From positions 62,001 to 126,000 of the forward strand of contig JAKADX010000003.1 in NCBI GenBank assembly GCA_021818505.1: 64,000 bases of DNA. The letters run 5' to 3'. Below are positions 51,680 to 60,570 of this stretch, one piece after another; position 1 is the stretch's first letter, and the number at the start of each line of letters is the position of its first letter. The notes under the pieces are model-generated. The model had not been told where the DNA came from. It saw only the letters and a list, made by a program, of their open reading frames with translations, and searched no databases. A program made the translations under genes and the position numbers. This DNA comes from Pseudomonadota bacterium. Its GTDB lineage: Bacteria; Pseudomonadota; Alphaproteobacteria; Acetobacterales; Acetobacteraceae.

Positions 51680-52462
51680 TCAGGCGAAGGTCGCGTTGGC
51701 GGCGCCGCCGTCGATCAGCAGGTTGTGGCCGACGATGTAGCCCGCATGGGCGCTGCACAGAAAGGCACAGGTTTCGCCGAACTCGGCCGGGTCGCCGACG
51801 CGCCCGGCCGGTGTGCCGCGCCCCCGCTCGGCCAGCACCGCCTCCGGCTCGCGACCGGTCTTCGCGGCCTCGGTCGCCGCGATCGCACGCAGCCGGTCGG
51901 TCAGGAAGGCGCCGGGCAGCAGGTTGTTGATGACGACGTTGTGCCGCGCCACCTGCCGCGACAGGCCGGCGACGAAGCCGGTCAGGCCGGTGCGCGCGCC
52001 GTTGCTGAGGCCGAGATGCGGAATCGGCGACAGCACGGCGGCCGAGGTGATGTTGACCACGCGGCCGAAGCGCCGCGCGATCATGCCGTCGATCACCGCG
52101 CGGATCAGCAGGATCGGCGTGACCATGTTGGCTTCCACGGCGCGCAGCCAGTGCTCGCGGTCCCACTCGCGGAAATCCCCGGGCGGCGGGCCGCCGGCGT
52201 TGTTGATCAGGATGTCCGGGTCGGGACAGGCGGCCAGCGCGGCGGCGCGCCCCGCCGGGGTGGTGATGTCGCCGGCAACCGTCGTGACCGCAGCACCGGT
52301 GGCGGCGCGGATCTCGGCGGCCGTGCGCTCCAGCGACTCCGCGGTGCGGGCGGTGATGGTGACCGCGACCCCTTCGCGCGCCAGGGCAGTCGCGCAGGCC
52401 CGCCCCAGCCCCTTGCTCGCGGCACAGACCAGTGCGCGCCGACCTTTGATGCCGAGGTCCAT
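51680..52462 (-). CDS. SDR-fold protein lacking the Tyr-x-x-x-Lys catalytic pair
   Basis: A 260-residue short-chain dehydrogenase fold with a modified cofactor loop CAASKGLGRACA, NNAGG and a Ser in VVNITSAA (S140). At the positions of the catalytic Tyr and Lys (13 and 17 residues after S140) it has S153 and R157 (LSNGAR). The C-terminus (GHNLLIDGG) is normal. Relatives with LSNxxR are annotated as oxidoreductases, but classical proton relay is not possible. It is convergent with the YgjP-type gene and divergent from hpnG, with 73 bp between. Confidence 0.88.
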   Translation of the reverse strand: MDLGIKGRRALVCAASKGLGRACATALAREGVAVTITARTAESLERTAAEIRAATGAAVTTVAGDITTPAGRAAALAACPDPDILINNAGGPPPGDFREWDREHWLRAVEANMVTPILLIRAVIDGMIARRFGRVVNITSAAVLSPIPHLGLSNGARTGLTGFVAGLSRQVARHNVVINNLLPGAFLTDRLRAIAATEAAKTGREPEAVLAERGRGTPAGRVGDPAEFGETCAFLCSAHAGYIVGHNLLIDGGAANATFA

Positions 52463-52535
52463 GGTCCCCCCCCTCTGCCGGATTTCCCCTGGCACCGGCT
52501 TGCCACCGCCGGGCCGCCCGGCGCAAGGGAGGGCG

Positions 52536-53219
52536 ATGGCGCAGGCGGAGTGGTGCGCCCCGCTGCGGCCGGGGCTGGTGACGGGGCTTGCGGCGGAAGC
52601 GCGGGTAGCGGCACGGCTGGGTTCCGCGCTGGCCGGCGGTGGGCTGCCGGCCGGAGCGGAGGCGGCGGCGGAGATGCTGGTGGCGCAGGGTGCCACCGCG
52701 CTGGTCAGCTTCGGCCTGTGCGGCGGCCTCGATCCCGCGCTGGACGCCGGTACGGTGCTGGTGCCCCGGGTCGTCACGGATGCCGGGGCCGCCTATCCGA
52801 CCGACGCGGCCCTGTCGGCGGCACTTGGCGGCTGGAATTGCGCGGCACTCGCCGCCGCCGCGGCACCGGTGGCGCGGCGGGAGGCCAAGCGCGCCCTGTT
52901 CGCGGCCACTGGCGCCGCGGGCGTGGACCTGGAGAGCGGGGCGGTCGCGCGCGTCGCCGTCCGCCATGCGCTGCCCTTCGCCGTGCTGCGCGCGGCCTGC
53001 GACCCGGCGGACCTCAATCTGCCGCCGCTGGCGCTCGCCGCGCTGGACGCCGGCGGGACGATCCGGCCGGCGCGGATTGCGGCGTCGCTGCTGGCACGGC
53101 CCGGTCAGATCGGCGCGCTGCTGCGTCTGGCCCGCTCGGCCGCGGCTGCCCGGGCGGCGCTAGTCGGCCGCGTCGGCGACGTCCTCGACGTCGGCCGCGG
53201 AGGGGGATCGGTGGCGTAG
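52536..53219 (+). CDS. hpnG: HpnG-like hopanoid phosphorylase (adenosylhopane nucleosidase)
   Basis: A 227-residue nucleoside-phosphorylase-like protein. LRPGLVTGLAAEARVAARLG, ATALVSFGLCGGLDPAL and a late GVDLESGAVARVA are typical of HpnG, which removes adenine from adenosylhopane to give a ribosylhopane precursor. It is on the plus strand, facing hpnH, and its last 60 bp overlap the end of hpnH on the other strand. Functionally it acts directly after HpnH. Confidence 0.9.
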   Translation: MAQAEWCAPLRPGLVTGLAAEARVAARLGSALAGGGLPAGAEAAAEMLVAQGATALVSFGLCGGLDPALDAGTVLVPRVVTDAGAAYPTDAALSAALGGWNCAALAAAAAPVARREAKRALFAATGAAGVDLESGAVARVAVRHALPFAVLRAACDPADLNLPPLALAALDAGGTIRPARIAASLLARPGQIGALLRLARSAAAARAALVGRVGDVLDVGRGGGSVA

Positions 53220-54317
53220 CCGCTCCATCACGTCCTGCACGTGGCGGCTGAACACGTAGTCGGCCGGGCGCTGGCGATCGAGCGGGATCTCCGGCGCCAT
53301 CGGCCCATCGGTGCGCGGTCCGCGCAGCGCCACGGCGGCGATCTTCCAGGGCTTGCGCACCGCATCGACCACCGCCGTCGCCTCGTAGCCGCTATGGACC
53401 ATGCAGTCGGCGCATTTCTCGTAATTGCCGGTGCCGTAGCGGTCCCAGTCGGTGGTCTCCATCAGTTCCCGGTAGCTCTGCGCATAGCCCTCGCCGAGCA
53501 GGTAGCAGGGGCGCTGCCAGCCGAACACGTTGCGCGTGGGCTTGCCCCAGGGCGTGCAGAGGTAACGCTGGTTGCCGGCCAGGAAATCCAGGAACAGCGC
53601 CGACTGGTTGAACTTCCACCCGCGCCCGCGGCCGCGGCGGAAGATGTCGCGGAACAGTTCCTTGGACTTGCGCCGGTTGAGGAAATGCTCGCGGTCCGGC
53701 GCGCGCTCATAGGCGTAGCCGGGCGAGATCATCACCCCGTCCACGCCGATCGCGGTCACGTCGTCGAGGAAGGATGCGACGCGGTCCGCCTGCGCGCCGT
53801 CGAACAGGGTTGTGTTGATGCAGACGCGGAAGCCGCGCGCCTTCGCCACCTTCAGCGCCCGCGTCGCGCGGTCGAACACGCCCTCCTGGCTGACGGCGTG
53901 ATCGTGCATCTGCCGGTCACCGTCCAGATGCACGTCCCAGGCGAAGTTGCGGTGCGGCGCGTACTGGTCGAGCTTCTTCTCCAGCAGCAGCGCGTTGGTG
54001 CAGAGATAGACGAACTTGCCGCGCGCCAGGATGCCCTGCACGATCTGCGGCATCTCCTTGTGCAGCAGCGGCTCTCCGCCCGCGATCGCCACCACCGGCG
54101 CGCCGCACTCATCGACCGCGGCCAAGCAGTCGGCGACCGAGAGGCGCTGGTTGAGGATTTCCGCCGGGTAGTCGATCTTGCCGCAGCCGGCGCAGGCGAG
54201 GTTGCAGCGGAACAGCGGCTCCAGCATCAGCACCAGCGGGTAGCGCCGACGGCCGAGCAGGTGCTGCCTGACCACATAGGCTCCGACGCGCAACGCCTGA
54301 TTCAGCGGAACGGGCAT
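53160..54317 (-). CDS. hpnH: Adenosyl-hopene transferase HpnH (radical SAM)
   Basis: A 385-residue radical SAM enzyme with the iron-sulfur motif FRCNLACAGC (C38, C42, C45). It also has AIAGGEPLLH (GGE motif) and a C-terminal Cys-containing region (CADCMVHSGYEA). HpnH adds the 5'-deoxyadenosyl group of SAM to diploptene, the first step to C35 hopanoids. It lies 40 bp downstream of ispH on the minus strand. The ATG at 54317 matches the usual start (PLNQALRVGAYV). Confidence 0.95.
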   Translation of the reverse strand: MPVPLNQALRVGAYVVRQHLLGRRRYPLVLMLEPLFRCNLACAGCGKIDYPAEILNQRLSVADCLAAVDECGAPVVAIAGGEPLLHKEMPQIVQGILARGKFVYLCTNALLLEKKLDQYAPHRNFAWDVHLDGDRQMHDHAVSQEGVFDRATRALKVAKARGFRVCINTTLFDGAQADRVASFLDDVTAIGVDGVMISPGYAYERAPDREHFLNRRKSKELFRDIFRRGRGRGWKFNQSALFLDFLAGNQRYLCTPWGKPTRNVFGWQRPCYLLGEGYAQSYRELMETTDWDRYGTGNYEKCADCMVHSGYEATAVVDAVRKPWKIAAVALRGPRTDGPMAPEIPLDRQRPADYVFSRHVQDVMERLRHRSPSAADVEDVADAAD

Positions 54318-54357
54318 GTCCGGAACGTCCTTTCGATAATGGCGCCCGCTCGCTGCG

Positions 54358-55290
54358 TCACGCGACTTCGGCGACTTCGGCGGGGAGGCGGAAGCGCACG
54401 TCCTCGGCAACCCCGGCGAGCGAGGTGACCTCGACCTCGCCGAATCGGCGGAGGCCCTCGATCACGCCCTGCACCAGCGTCTCCGGCGCCGAGGCGCCGG
54501 CGGTCACCCCGACCGTCGCGACGCCATTGAACCATTCCGGCCGCAATGCCGAGGCGTCGTCGATCAGGTAGCTCGGCTTGCCGAGGTCCTGCCCGATCTC
54601 GCACAGGCGGTTGGAGTTGGAGCTGTTGCGGCTGCCGACCACCAGGATCACGTCCACCTCGGCGGCCAGTTCGCGCACCGCCTGCTGGCGGTTCTGGGTG
54701 GCGTAGCAGATGTCGCGCACCTCCGGCCCGACGATGTCGGGGAAGCGTTGCTTCAACGCGGTAATGATGTGGCGCGTGTCGTCCACCGAGAGCGTGGTCT
54801 GGGTGATATAGGCCATGCGCTCGGGCGTGCCGGGGCTCAGGGCTGCCACGTCAGCCGGCGTTTGCACCAGATGCACGGTGCCCGGCACCTGGCCGATCGT
54901 GCCTTCCACCTCGGCATGGCCGGCATGGCCGACCAGCACGATCTCGCGGCCCTGCGCGGCGTAGCGGCGACCCTGGTTGTGCACCTTGGCGACCAGCGGA
55001 CAGGTCGCGTCGATCACCGGCAGGTTGCGCTCGATCGCCAGCTCCTCGACCCGCCGGGCAACGCCATGGGCGCTGAAGACGGTCATGCCGCCGGGCGGAA
55101 TCTCGTCCAGTTCGTCAACAAAAACGGCGCCACGACGGCGCAGATCATCGACGACGTGACGGTTGTGCACGATCTCGTGACGGACATAGATCGGTGGCCC
55201 GTATTTCTTCAGCGCGCGCTCGACGATCTCGATCGCGCGCTCGACCCCGGCGCAGAAGCCGCGCGGCTGAGCCAGGACCACCCGCAACAT
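54358..55290 (-). CDS. ispH: 4-hydroxy-3-methylbut-2-enyl diphosphate reductase
   Basis: Last enzyme of the MEP isoprenoid pathway, making IPP and DMAPP with a 4Fe-4S cluster. The 310 residues include [10 protein letters not shown] (C13), [34 protein letters not shown] and [11 protein letters not shown], together giving the three cluster Cys and substrate ligands. Next to hpnH and ispA it links precursor supply with hopanoid synthesis. The ATG at 55290 is the normal start; the upstream in-frame extension is Arg/Pro-rich and not conserved-looking. Confidence 0.97.
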   Translation of the reverse strand: MLRVVLAQPRGFCAGVERAIEIVERALKKYGPPIYVRHEIVHNRHVVDDLRRRGAVFVDELDEIPPGGMTVFSAHGVARRVEELAIERNLPVIDATCPLVAKVHNQGRRYAAQGREIVLVGHAGHAEVEGTIGQVPGTVHLVQTPADVAALSPGTPERMAYITQTTLSVDDTRHIITALKQRFPDIVGPEVRDICYATQNRQQAVRELAAEVDVILVVGSRNSSNSNRLCEIGQDLGKPSYLIDDASALRPEWFNGVATVGVTAGASAPETLVQGVIEGLRRFGEVEVTSLAGVAEDVRFRLPAEVAEVA

Positions 55291-55330
55291 GCTCGACCCT
55301 CCAGTTCCCGACCACCGCACCTGGCGCGCC

Positions 55331-55369
55331 CCGGAGGCGCCTCGTTGCACCGCGATATGTCGCCTCCGG
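55331..55369. repeat. Inverted repeat in the ispH-ispA intergenic region
   Basis: CCGGAGGCG (55331-55339) and CGCCTCCGG (55361-55369) are perfect 9-bp arms around a 21-nt loop. They lie in the 278-bp divergent region 55291-55568, 41 bp upstream of the ispH ATG. It could be an operator pair or a leader hairpin. I see no other feature in this gap. Confidence 0.4.
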
Positions 55370-55568
55370 CGCCGGCCGCAATCCCCCGGTGCCGTTCGGC
55401 GCCGCATCCACCTCAGGCGCGGCGGCGGATATGGCAGGAATCCCACAGAGGCGGTAGGCTGGTCCGGGATGGCGGCCGTGCAGGCGCCTCTGCGCGGGCG
55501 TGCCGCGCCGCATGTGCGCGGTGCGAGCTGGCTCCGTGCCGGTGAGCGGCAATCGGGGAAGGCAGCGG

Positions 55569-56486
55569 ATGGCGTCTGACGTGAACGTGATGACCGGGCG
55601 GGAGACGCTGCCGGAGGCGATGGCGCGGGTGGCCCGGGAAGTAGAGGCGGCGCTGGACGACCTGCTGCCGGTGCCGGAAGGATCGGAAGCGCGCCTGGCC
55701 GAGGCGATGCGTTACGCCACGCTGGGCGGGGGCAAGCGGCTGCGCGCCTTCCTGGTGCTGGAAAGCGCCGCGCTGTTCAAGGTCGACCGCCGCTGCGCCG
55801 CCCGGGTCGGCGCCGCGGTGGAGATGTTGCACGCCTATTCGCTGGTGCATGACGACCTGCCGGCGATGGACGATGACGACCTGCGTCGCGGCAAGCCCAG
55901 CACGCACCGCGCCTTCGACGAGGCGACCGCGATCCTGGCCGGCGACGCATTGCAGGCCCGCGCGTTCGAGGTGCTGGCGGAACCGGACACGCATTCCAAG
56001 CCTGAGGCGCGCTGCGAGCTGGTCGCGGCGCTGGGGCTGGCGGCCGGCGCGCGCGGAATGGCGGGAGGACAGATGATCGACATGCTGGCGGAGGGACAGA
56101 CCTTCACCGTGGAGCAGATCATCCGCCTGCAGGCACTCAAGACCGGGCGGCTGATCCAGTTCAGCGCCGAGGCCGGCGCGATCCTCGGCCGCGCGCCCCC
56201 GCACCAGCGCACGTTGCTCGCTGCCTACGGACGCGATCTCGGCGCGGCGTTCCAGATCGCCGACGACCTGCTGGACGCGGAGGGCACCACCGAAGAAACA
56301 GGCAAGACCGCCGGCAAGGACGCCGCGTCGGGCAAGGCCACGCTGGTCGCGGTGCTCGGCACGCAGCGCGCCCGCGCCCAGGCCGACATGCTGGCGGCCC
56401 AGGCGGCGGCACATCTGGAGAGTTTCGGGCCGGCGGCGGGGCTGCTGCGCGACCTCGCAGCCTTCGTCGTGGCGCGCCGGCAATGA
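55569..56486 (+). CDS. ispA: Short-chain polyprenyl diphosphate synthase (farnesyl diphosphate synthase-like)
   Basis: A 305-residue isoprenyl synthase with [14 protein letters not shown], the first Asp-rich motif [22 protein letters not shown] and the second motif [12 protein letters not shown]. Farnesyl diphosphate made here feeds squalene and hence hopanoids. ATG at 55569 is preferred. It is followed, with a 4-bp overlap, by hpnM, so it heads a plus-strand operon ispA-hpnM-hpnI-hpnJ-hpnK. Confidence 0.93.
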   Translation: MASDVNVMTGRETLPEAMARVAREVEAALDDLLPVPEGSEARLAEAMRYATLGGGKRLRAFLVLESAALFKVDRRCAARVGAAVEMLHAYSLVHDDLPAMDDDDLRRGKPSTHRAFDEATAILAGDALQARAFEVLAEPDTHSKPEARCELVAALGLAAGARGMAGGQMIDMLAEGQTFTVEQIIRLQALKTGRLIQFSAEAGAILGRAPPHQRTLLAAYGRDLGAAFQIADDLLDAEGTTEETGKTAGKDAASGKATLVAVLGTQRARAQADMLAAQAAAHLESFGPAAGLLRDLAAFVVARRQ

Positions 56487-57154
56487 AGCGCAGGGTCGTG
56501 CTCCTGGCCGGCGCCGCGGCGCCGATCGCATGGGCGCGGACGGCGCGCGCGCAGGCATCGTCCAGGCAGGACAGCACGAAACCGGCGGCGCCGGCCGGGG
56601 CCGCCGCTCCGCCCGCCACGGGTCCGGCGGCGCCGGTGGCCGAACTCGACGACGCGCTGCTGCGCATCATGCGGCTCGGCCGTGGCGCGGCGTTTGCCGA
56701 ACGGGCCGCGACGCTGCGGCCGGTGGTGGAAAAGGTCTTCGACCTCCCGGAAATCCTGCGGGTGTCGGTGGGACCGTCCTGGCCCTCGATCGCGGCTGCC
56801 GAGCAGGCCAAGCTGCTCGACGTGTTCGTGCGCTACACGGTGGCCAGCTACGTCGCCAATTTCGACAGCTATGACGGCCAGCACTTCCAGATCGCGCCGC
56901 AGACCCGCGCGGTCGGCCGCGATCAGGTGGTGGCGACGACCCTGGTGCCGCGCGCGGGCGATCCCACGCGGATCGATTACGTGATGCGCCAGGGCGAGGC
57001 CGGCTGGAAGGCGGTGGACGTGCTCGTGGACGGCTCGATCAGCCGGGTCGCGGTGCAGCGGTCGGATTTCCGCAGCCTGCTGCGCGGTGGGCCGCAGAAG
57101 CTGATCGCCTCACTGGAGCGCAAGGTGGCGAACCTGCAATCCGGGCTGTCCTGA
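56483..57154 (+). CDS. hpnM: HpnM: hopanoid-associated MlaC/Ttg2D-like periplasmic protein
   Basis: A 223-residue exported protein with a signal peptide ([24 protein letters not shown]). A Pro/Ala-rich linker (about 28-52) and an MlaC-type domain (about 58-215) follow, including FAERAATLRPVVEKVFDL and FVRYTVASYVANFDSY. MlaC relatives carry phospholipids between membranes; HpnM is assumed to shuttle hopanoids. The ATGA overlap with ispA shows coupling. Confidence 0.9.
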   Translation: MKRRVVLLAGAAAPIAWARTARAQASSRQDSTKPAAPAGAAAPPATGPAAPVAELDDALLRIMRLGRGAAFAERAATLRPVVEKVFDLPEILRVSVGPSWPSIAAAEQAKLLDVFVRYTVASYVANFDSYDGQHFQIAPQTRAVGRDQVVATTLVPRAGDPTRIDYVMRQGEAGWKAVDVLVDGSISRVAVQRSDFRSLLRGGPQKLIASLERKVANLQSGLS

Positions 57155-57158
57155 GCCG

Positions 57159-58304
57159 ATGGGGGCGCTGGCCGCCATTGCCGGACTGTTCGCGCTGATC
57201 GGCCTCGGCCTGACAGGCGCGGGCGCGGTGCTGGTCCGCCGTTTCGCCGCGGCACCGCCCTCCGAGCCGCGGGCGCTGCCGGGGATCAGCGTGCTGAAGC
57301 CGCTGTACGGCGACGAACCGTTGCTGGAGGAAGCGCTGGCGAGCGTCTGCGCGCAGGACTATCCGCGGTATCAGGTGGTGTTCGGTGTCCAGGACCCAGC
57401 CGATCCGGCGCTGCAGGTAGTGCGGCGCGTGCAGGCGCGGTTCCCGGAGGCGGACATTGCGGTGGTGGTGGACGACAGCGCGCCCGGCGCCAACCGCAAG
57501 GTCGCCAACCTGACCAACATGCTGCCGGCGGCGCGGCATGACGTGCTGGTGATCGCCGACAGCGACGTGCATGCCGCCCGGGACTATCTGCGCCGCCTTG
57601 CCGCCGCGCTGGAGCCGCCAGGGAGCGGGATGGCGACCACGCTCTATGTCGGCCTGCCGGCGGACGGCAGCCTGGCGGGCCGGTTGGGCGCCAGTGCGAT
57701 TACCCACGGCTTCCTGCCCGGTGCGCTGCTGGCGCGCGCACTGGGACGCGAGGACGCGCTGGGCGCCACGATGGCGCTGCGGCGCGAGACGCTGACGGCC
57801 GCCGGCGGCTTCGCCGCACTGCGCGACCACGTGGCGGACGACAACCTGCTGGGCCGCCGGGTGCGGGCACTCGGCCTCGCGATCCGGCTTGCCGCCACCG
57901 TGCCGGCGACGACCGTGGCGGAAACGCGCATCGCCGCGCTGTTCCGTCACGAGCTGCGCTGGGGGCGGACCATCCGCGCGCTCGCGCCGCTGTCCTATGC
58001 CGGCTCGGCGCTGCAATATCCGCTGGCCTGGGCCCTGCTGGCGGTGCTGCTGGCCGGCGGCGCCGCCTGGACGGTGGGGCTGCTGCTGGCGGCCTGGCTG
58101 CTGCGGGCGGGGGCGGCGCGGGCGGTCGATCGGGCGCTCGATCTGCCGCCCGATGCCCCCTGGCGATGGCCGCTGCGCGACCTCATGTCGGTGGCCGTGC
58201 TGGTGGCGAGCTATCTGGGCGACCGGGTGGAGTGGCGCGGGCAGCGCATGCGGGCCGCAGGGGTGCCGCTGGCGGCCGAACCGTTGGGGATCAAACGGGC
58301 ATGA
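57159..58304 (+). CDS. hpnI: HpnI: hopanoid-associated glycosyltransferase
   Basis: A 381-residue membrane glycosyltransferase family 2 (ceramide glucosyltransferase-like) protein. It has an N-terminal membrane helix (about 2-24) and the segment ISVLKPLYGDEPLLEEAL. Catalytic Asp motifs are VDDSAPGANRKVANL and IADSDV. A HELRWGRTIR motif, resembling Q-x-x-R-W, precedes C-terminal membrane helices (about 290-360). HpnI starts the side-chain branch leading to bacteriohopanetetrol cyclitol ether by adding an amino-sugar unit. Its stop overlaps hpnJ. Confidence 0.93.
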   Translation: MGALAAIAGLFALIGLGLTGAGAVLVRRFAAAPPSEPRALPGISVLKPLYGDEPLLEEALASVCAQDYPRYQVVFGVQDPADPALQVVRRVQARFPEADIAVVVDDSAPGANRKVANLTNMLPAARHDVLVIADSDVHAARDYLRRLAAALEPPGSGMATTLYVGLPADGSLAGRLGASAITHGFLPGALLARALGREDALGATMALRRETLTAAGGFAALRDHVADDNLLGRRVRALGLAIRLAATVPATTVAETRIAALFRHELRWGRTIRALAPLSYAGSALQYPLAWALLAVLLAGGAAWTVGLLLAAWLLRAGAARAVDRALDLPPDAPWRWPLRDLMSVAVLVASYLGDRVEWRGQRMRAAGVPLAAEPLGIKRA

Positions 58305-59728
58305 TGAAGACGCTGTTTCTGCAGCCGCCGTCGTTCGACGGCTTCGACGGCGGCGCCGGCTCGCGCTACCAGGCGAAGCGGGAAATCCGCAGCTTCTGGT
58401 ATCCGACCTGGCTGGCGCAACCGGCGGCGCTGATTCCCGGCAGCCGCCTGATCGATGCGCCGCCCGCGGGCATCGGGCTGCCCGCAGTACTGGACGCGGC
58501 GCGCGCCCACGACCTGTGCGTGATTCACACCTCCACGCCCTCCTTCGCCGCCGATGTGCGCATCGCCCAGGCACTGAAGGACGCCAATCCGAACCTGAAG
58601 ATCGGCTTTGTCGGCGCCAAGGTCGCGGTGCAACCGGAGGAGAGCCTGAAAGCCGGCGCGCCGATCGATTTCGTCGCCCGCAACGAGTTCGACTTCACCA
58701 TCAAGGAGGTCGCCGAGGGGCGCGACTTTCCCGCCATCGACGGCATCAGCTTCCGCGGCCCGGATGGGGTGATCGTGCACAACCGCGAACGCGCGATCCT
58801 GGAGGACATGGATCAGCTGCCGTTCGTCACGGAAGTGTACAGGCGCGACCTGCGCATCGAGGACTATTTCATCGGCTACCTGCTGCACCCGTACGTGTCG
58901 CTCTACACTGGCCGCGGCTGCAAGAGCCGCTGCACCTTCTGCCTGTGGCCACAGACGGTCGGCGGCCACCGCTACCGCGTGCGTTCGGCGGGCCACGTCG
59001 CCGAGGAAATCCGGCTGGCGAAGTCGTATTTCCCGCAGGTGCGCGAATTCTTCTTCGACGACGATACTTTCACCGACAACCTGCCGCGCGCCGAGGCGAT
59101 CGCGCGCGAGCTGGGCAAGTTGGGCGTCACCTGGAGCTGCAACGCCAAGGCGAATGTCCCACGTGAAACACTCAAGGTCCTGCGCGACAACGGGTTGCGG
59201 CTGCTGCTGGTCGGCTACGAGAGCGGCAACCAGCAGATCCTGCACAACATCAAGAAGGGGATGCGCATCGAGGTGGCGAAGCGGTTCACCCGCGACTGCC
59301 ACGACCTCGGCATCAAGATCCACGGCACCTTCATCCTCGGCCTGCCTGGCGAGACGCGTGAGACGATCGAGGAGACCATCCGCTTCGCCATCGAGACCAA
59401 CCCGCACACGTTGCAGGTCTCGCTCGCGGCGCCCTATCCCGGCACGTTCCTGCACAAACAGGCGGTGCAGAACGGCTGGCTGGACGCTTCCCATGCCGAG
59501 CTGGTGGATGAGCACGGCATCCAGATCGCGCCGCTGCACTATCCGCATCTGTCACATACGGAAATCTTCGACTCCGTCGAGACGTTCTATCGCCGCTTCT
59601 ACCTGCGGGCGCCCAAGATCGCTTCGATCGTGGGCGAGATGGTGCGCAGCCCGCAGATGATGAAGCGGCGGTTGCGCGAGGGCGTGGAGTTCTTCCACTT
59701 CCTGCGGGAGCGGCAGACCGCCGCCTGA
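58301..59728 (+). CDS. hpnJ: HpnJ: hopanoid biosynthesis radical SAM protein
   Basis: A 475-residue B12-binding-like plus radical SAM protein. The N-terminal region (about 1-190) has the cobalamin-type fold pattern (VIHTSTPSFAADVRIA). The cluster motif GRGCKSRCTFC (C207, C211, C214) opens the radical SAM domain. HpnJ contracts the sugar ring to the cyclitol in bacteriohopanetetrol cyclitol ether synthesis. It overlaps hpnI by 4 bp and hpnK by 1 bp (TGATG). Confidence 0.94.
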   Translation: MMKTLFLQPPSFDGFDGGAGSRYQAKREIRSFWYPTWLAQPAALIPGSRLIDAPPAGIGLPAVLDAARAHDLCVIHTSTPSFAADVRIAQALKDANPNLKIGFVGAKVAVQPEESLKAGAPIDFVARNEFDFTIKEVAEGRDFPAIDGISFRGPDGVIVHNRERAILEDMDQLPFVTEVYRRDLRIEDYFIGYLLHPYVSLYTGRGCKSRCTFCLWPQTVGGHRYRVRSAGHVAEEIRLAKSYFPQVREFFFDDDTFTDNLPRAEAIARELGKLGVTWSCNAKANVPRETLKVLRDNGLRLLLVGYESGNQQILHNIKKGMRIEVAKRFTRDCHDLGIKIHGTFILGLPGETRETIEETIRFAIETNPHTLQVSLAAPYPGTFLHKQAVQNGWLDASHAELVDEHGIQIAPLHYPHLSHTEIFDSVETFYRRFYLRAPKIASIVGEMVRSPQMMKRRLREGVEFFHFLRERQTAA

Positions 59729-60570
59729 TGCCGCCGCGCCGTGTCATCCTGACGGCGGACGATTTCGGGCTGTCGGAGGCGGTCAACGAAGGCATCGAGC
59801 GCGCGCACCGCGACGGCGTGCTGACCCATGCCAGCCTGATGGTTGCGGGCGCGGCGGCGCAGGACGCGGTGCAGCGCGCGCGCCGGCTGCCAGGCTTGCG
59901 CGTCGGCCTGCACCTGGTGGTCATCGAGGGGAAATCCGTGCTGCCGCGGTCGGACATTCCCGATCTCGTGGATGCGCGCGGCTGGTTCCCCTCCGACCAG
60001 TTGCGGCTCGGGCTGCGGTATTTCGTCCTGCCGCAAGTGCGCCGGCAACTGACCGCCGAGATCGCCGCGCAGTTCGCCGCCTTCGCGGCCACCGGCCTGA
60101 CGCTGGATCACGCCGATGCGCACAAGCACATGCACCTGCATCCGACCGTCGGCCACCTGATGCTGCGCGTCGGGCGAAGCTTCGGCCTCAAGCGCGTGCG
60201 CGTGCCCGCCGAACCGCCCTCGGTGCTCGCCGCCTGCGGGGAGCGGCCGGGCCTGGGCGCGCGCGCGCTGCATCTCTGGTGCGGCGTGCTGCGCCAGCAG
60301 GCGCGCGCCGCCGGGATGACCGGCGCCGAGGCGGTGTTCGGGCTCGCCTGGAGCGGGCAGATGACGGAGAGGCGGCTGCTGCGCCTGCTGGCACATCTGC
60401 CGGAGGGCAGCAGCGAACTCTATTTCCACCCGGCGGCCTGGCGCGACGCGGCGCTCGAGACGCTGATGCCGGCCTATGAGCACGAGGCCGAACTGGCCGC
60501 GTTGCTCAGCCCCGCGGTGCGGACGGCGCTGGCGCAGGCGACCGCTCCCGCCGCGACGCGCGCAGACTGA
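59728..60570 (+). CDS. hpnK: HpnK: hopanoid-associated YdjC/ChbG-family deacetylase
   Basis: A 280-residue carbohydrate deacetylase fold. LTADDFGLSEAVNEGIERAH contains the metal-binding Asp pair, and LDHADAHKHMHLHPTVG holds the metal-binding His cluster. HpnK deacetylates the HpnI product before HpnJ acts. It is the last gene of the ispA-hpnM-I-J-K operon. Its final 65 bp overlap, on opposite strands, the end of hpnN. Confidence 0.93.
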   Translation: MPPRRVILTADDFGLSEAVNEGIERAHRDGVLTHASLMVAGAAAQDAVQRARRLPGLRVGLHLVVIEGKSVLPRSDIPDLVDARGWFPSDQLRLGLRYFVLPQVRRQLTAEIAAQFAAFAATGLTLDHADAHKHMHLHPTVGHLMLRVGRSFGLKRVRVPAEPPSVLAACGERPGLGARALHLWCGVLRQQARAAGMTGAEAVFGLAWSGQMTERRLLRLLAHLPEGSSELYFHPAAWRDAALETLMPAYEHEAELAALLSPAVRTALAQATAPAATRAD

